Below, in pieces: positions 63,064-64,000 of a stretch of DNA of 64,000 nt (positions within the stretch are counted from its first letter, which is position 1; every line of letters starts with the position of its first letter). The notes beneath the pieces are model-generated. The model saw only the letters and a program-made list of their open reading frames with translations. It was not told where the DNA came from and made no database searches. Origin of the DNA: Primulina eburnea (taxonomy: Eukaryota > Streptophyta > Magnoliopsida > Lamiales > Gesneriaceae); assembly GCF_022965805.1 (NCBI RefSeq), contig NC_133104.1, positions 28,020,069 to 28,084,068 of the forward strand. The letters are read 5' to 3'. The translations under genes were made by a program, and so were the position numbers.

Positions 63064-64000
63064 TGTATTCATCCACCAAACATATATCATGTAATTCTAG
63101 ACTATACAGAGCTTGAATATATTTCTTCTTTTTCTCTATATCTTGACTGTTGAAATAGTCTACCCCTATAAAGTGTGCTTTAAATAGGGTAGTCATTTTT
63201 CCAGCGATCTCACTAAGAGATTCACCAGCTAGGACCGACTCTTTCATGTCTAAAGAAGTCATGTCCCATAAAATTTTCACTGATCACATAAGACTTATTT
63301 CTAACAGTTTAATGAATCCTTCTTTGTTGAGATCAAGTGTTCCTGCGGCAATTCTCATAGCATATGTCCAATCGTCTATGAGATCTTCTCTATTTTTGAA
63401 GTCTAATACATCAAGGTTAAGCATAACCCCGTAAGGATGTATAGGATCCAAAACAGTTTTCCGATAGGGTGTTTGGTGCAAAGGAATTTGATTTCTCCTT
63501 GCTCTTGTTCCCGCTAGGTGTGATCCTCCACCAGTATAGAAATCAGTTTGAGATTCTCTCATATTTATATTATGAGATCCCATACTTTCCCTTGGTGGTT
63601 CCTGAGAAGATGATCAAGTTATAGTAGGTGGTATTTCACCTACTGCTGTGTTCATCTTTAGATATACTACTCTGAGATTTGCGAAAGATTACGCAAGCTC
63701 TTGTAGATCCTCCAGACCAATCCTTTCTAAAGTTGTCATCAGATTAATTTCTTTTCTGAGACAAACTTAATTAGATTGATCATCTTTTCTTCTTTAGTCA
63801 AAGATTTTGACACCACTCTGGTCTTCCCTTATTGATGTAACAAAAGTTCGGTACCAAATGATGGTGGTAACCATCCTCCTGAAGTTCTTTTACTAGAACT
63901 TGGTTGTTGTTCTAGTTTTTGAATTCTTGTTTGAATATCCCTTAATATCTCAAGAATTTCTTCCTGGGTTTCAAGGATTTTCTCAACCCTTTGAGGTACA
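63064..64000 (-). pseudogene. viral coat protein, N-terminal fragment, runs off the window
   Basis: Minus-strand pieces: a helical, coiled-coil-like start (VEKILETQEEILEILRDIQT and RIQKLEQQ near 63960-63880), the segment NTAVGEIPPT (about 63650), GSHNINMRESQTDFYTGG, LNLDVLDFKNREDLIDDW and HDICLVDEYT at the CACTA junction (63067). Frame changes or stops occur at about 63830, 63770, 63680, 63620 and 63284. The assignment to coat protein rests on its place upstream of the zinc-knuckle fragment and on weak similarity of the helical start to caulimovirus coat regions. Confidence 0.55.

Larger units (their letters stand above)
29060..64000 (-). mobile_element. endogenous pararetrovirus (Caulimoviridae-like), split by three insertions, runs off the window
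   Basis: Viral sequence remains in four blocks: 29060-29346, 33289-38366, 53560-54155 and 63064-64000, about 6.9 kb together. A caulimovirus genome is 7-8 kb, so most of one is present. Minus-strand order is coat protein, movement protein, protease, RT/RNase H, a transactivator-like ORF, then promoter and polyadenylation region. There are no LTRs and no integrase, which separates it from retrotransposons. Coat protein ahead of movement protein recalls cavemoviruses and solendoviruses as I remember them; genus is not certain. Breaks are three transposon insertions plus in-frame stops and frame changes in every ORF, so it is a dead copy. Confidence 0.88.

Overview
This is a repeat-dense piece of a plant nuclear genome. 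The evidence is interrupted, spliced genes, plant-type LTR retrotransposons, a CACTA transposon and an endogenous caulimovirus-like sequence. One host gene is fully supported: a cyclin-dependent kinase of the plant CDKA class (minus strand, 24869-27708), with eight coding exons that join into 294 codons. A eudicot host, possibly of the Lamiales, is a guess. It rests on my recollection that the extra open reading frame of the Copia element resembles proteins annotated in Gesneriaceae.

Layout: 1-9519 is a degenerate Ty3/Gypsy chromovirus-type element (minus strand, 3.1 kb LTRs) cut by the window start. 9681-20817 is a Ty1/Copia element (minus) with matching target-site duplications. Downstream of pol it has a large extra ORF region, and between the two lies a reading frame on the opposite strand with its own TATA box. 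20823-24540 is AT-rich intergenic DNA with a duplicated block, a dinucleotide tract and a degenerate repeat. 24540-28550 is the CDKA gene with its untranslated regions.

From about 29060 to the window end lies an endogenous pararetrovirus (minus strand). It is split by three independent insertions: a shortened Gypsy element (29347-33288, TSD GGTCC), a second full-length Gypsy element on the plus strand (38367-53559, TSD TAATA), and a CACTA DNA transposon (54156-63063, TSD TGT). The second Gypsy element is itself interrupted by a non-autonomous retrotransposon with very large LTRs (41341-48387). About 6.9 kb of viral sequence remains. On the minus strand it reads coat protein, movement protein, protease, reverse transcriptase/RNase H, a transactivator-like ORF, then a promoter and polyadenylation signal. 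Every viral segment carries stops or frameshifts.

Functional picture: all mobile elements show disabling mutations, many of them C-to-T or G-to-A, as expected of methylated, silenced repeats. The CDKA gene is intact but has Met at the position of the conserved inhibitory Thr14. The viral promoter-like segment lies about 0.7 kb upstream of the inferred CDKA 5' end, on the same strand, so the virus remnant could influence CDKA transcription. No tRNA, rRNA or CRISPR features were seen. The tRNA-like matches are retroelement primer-binding sites.
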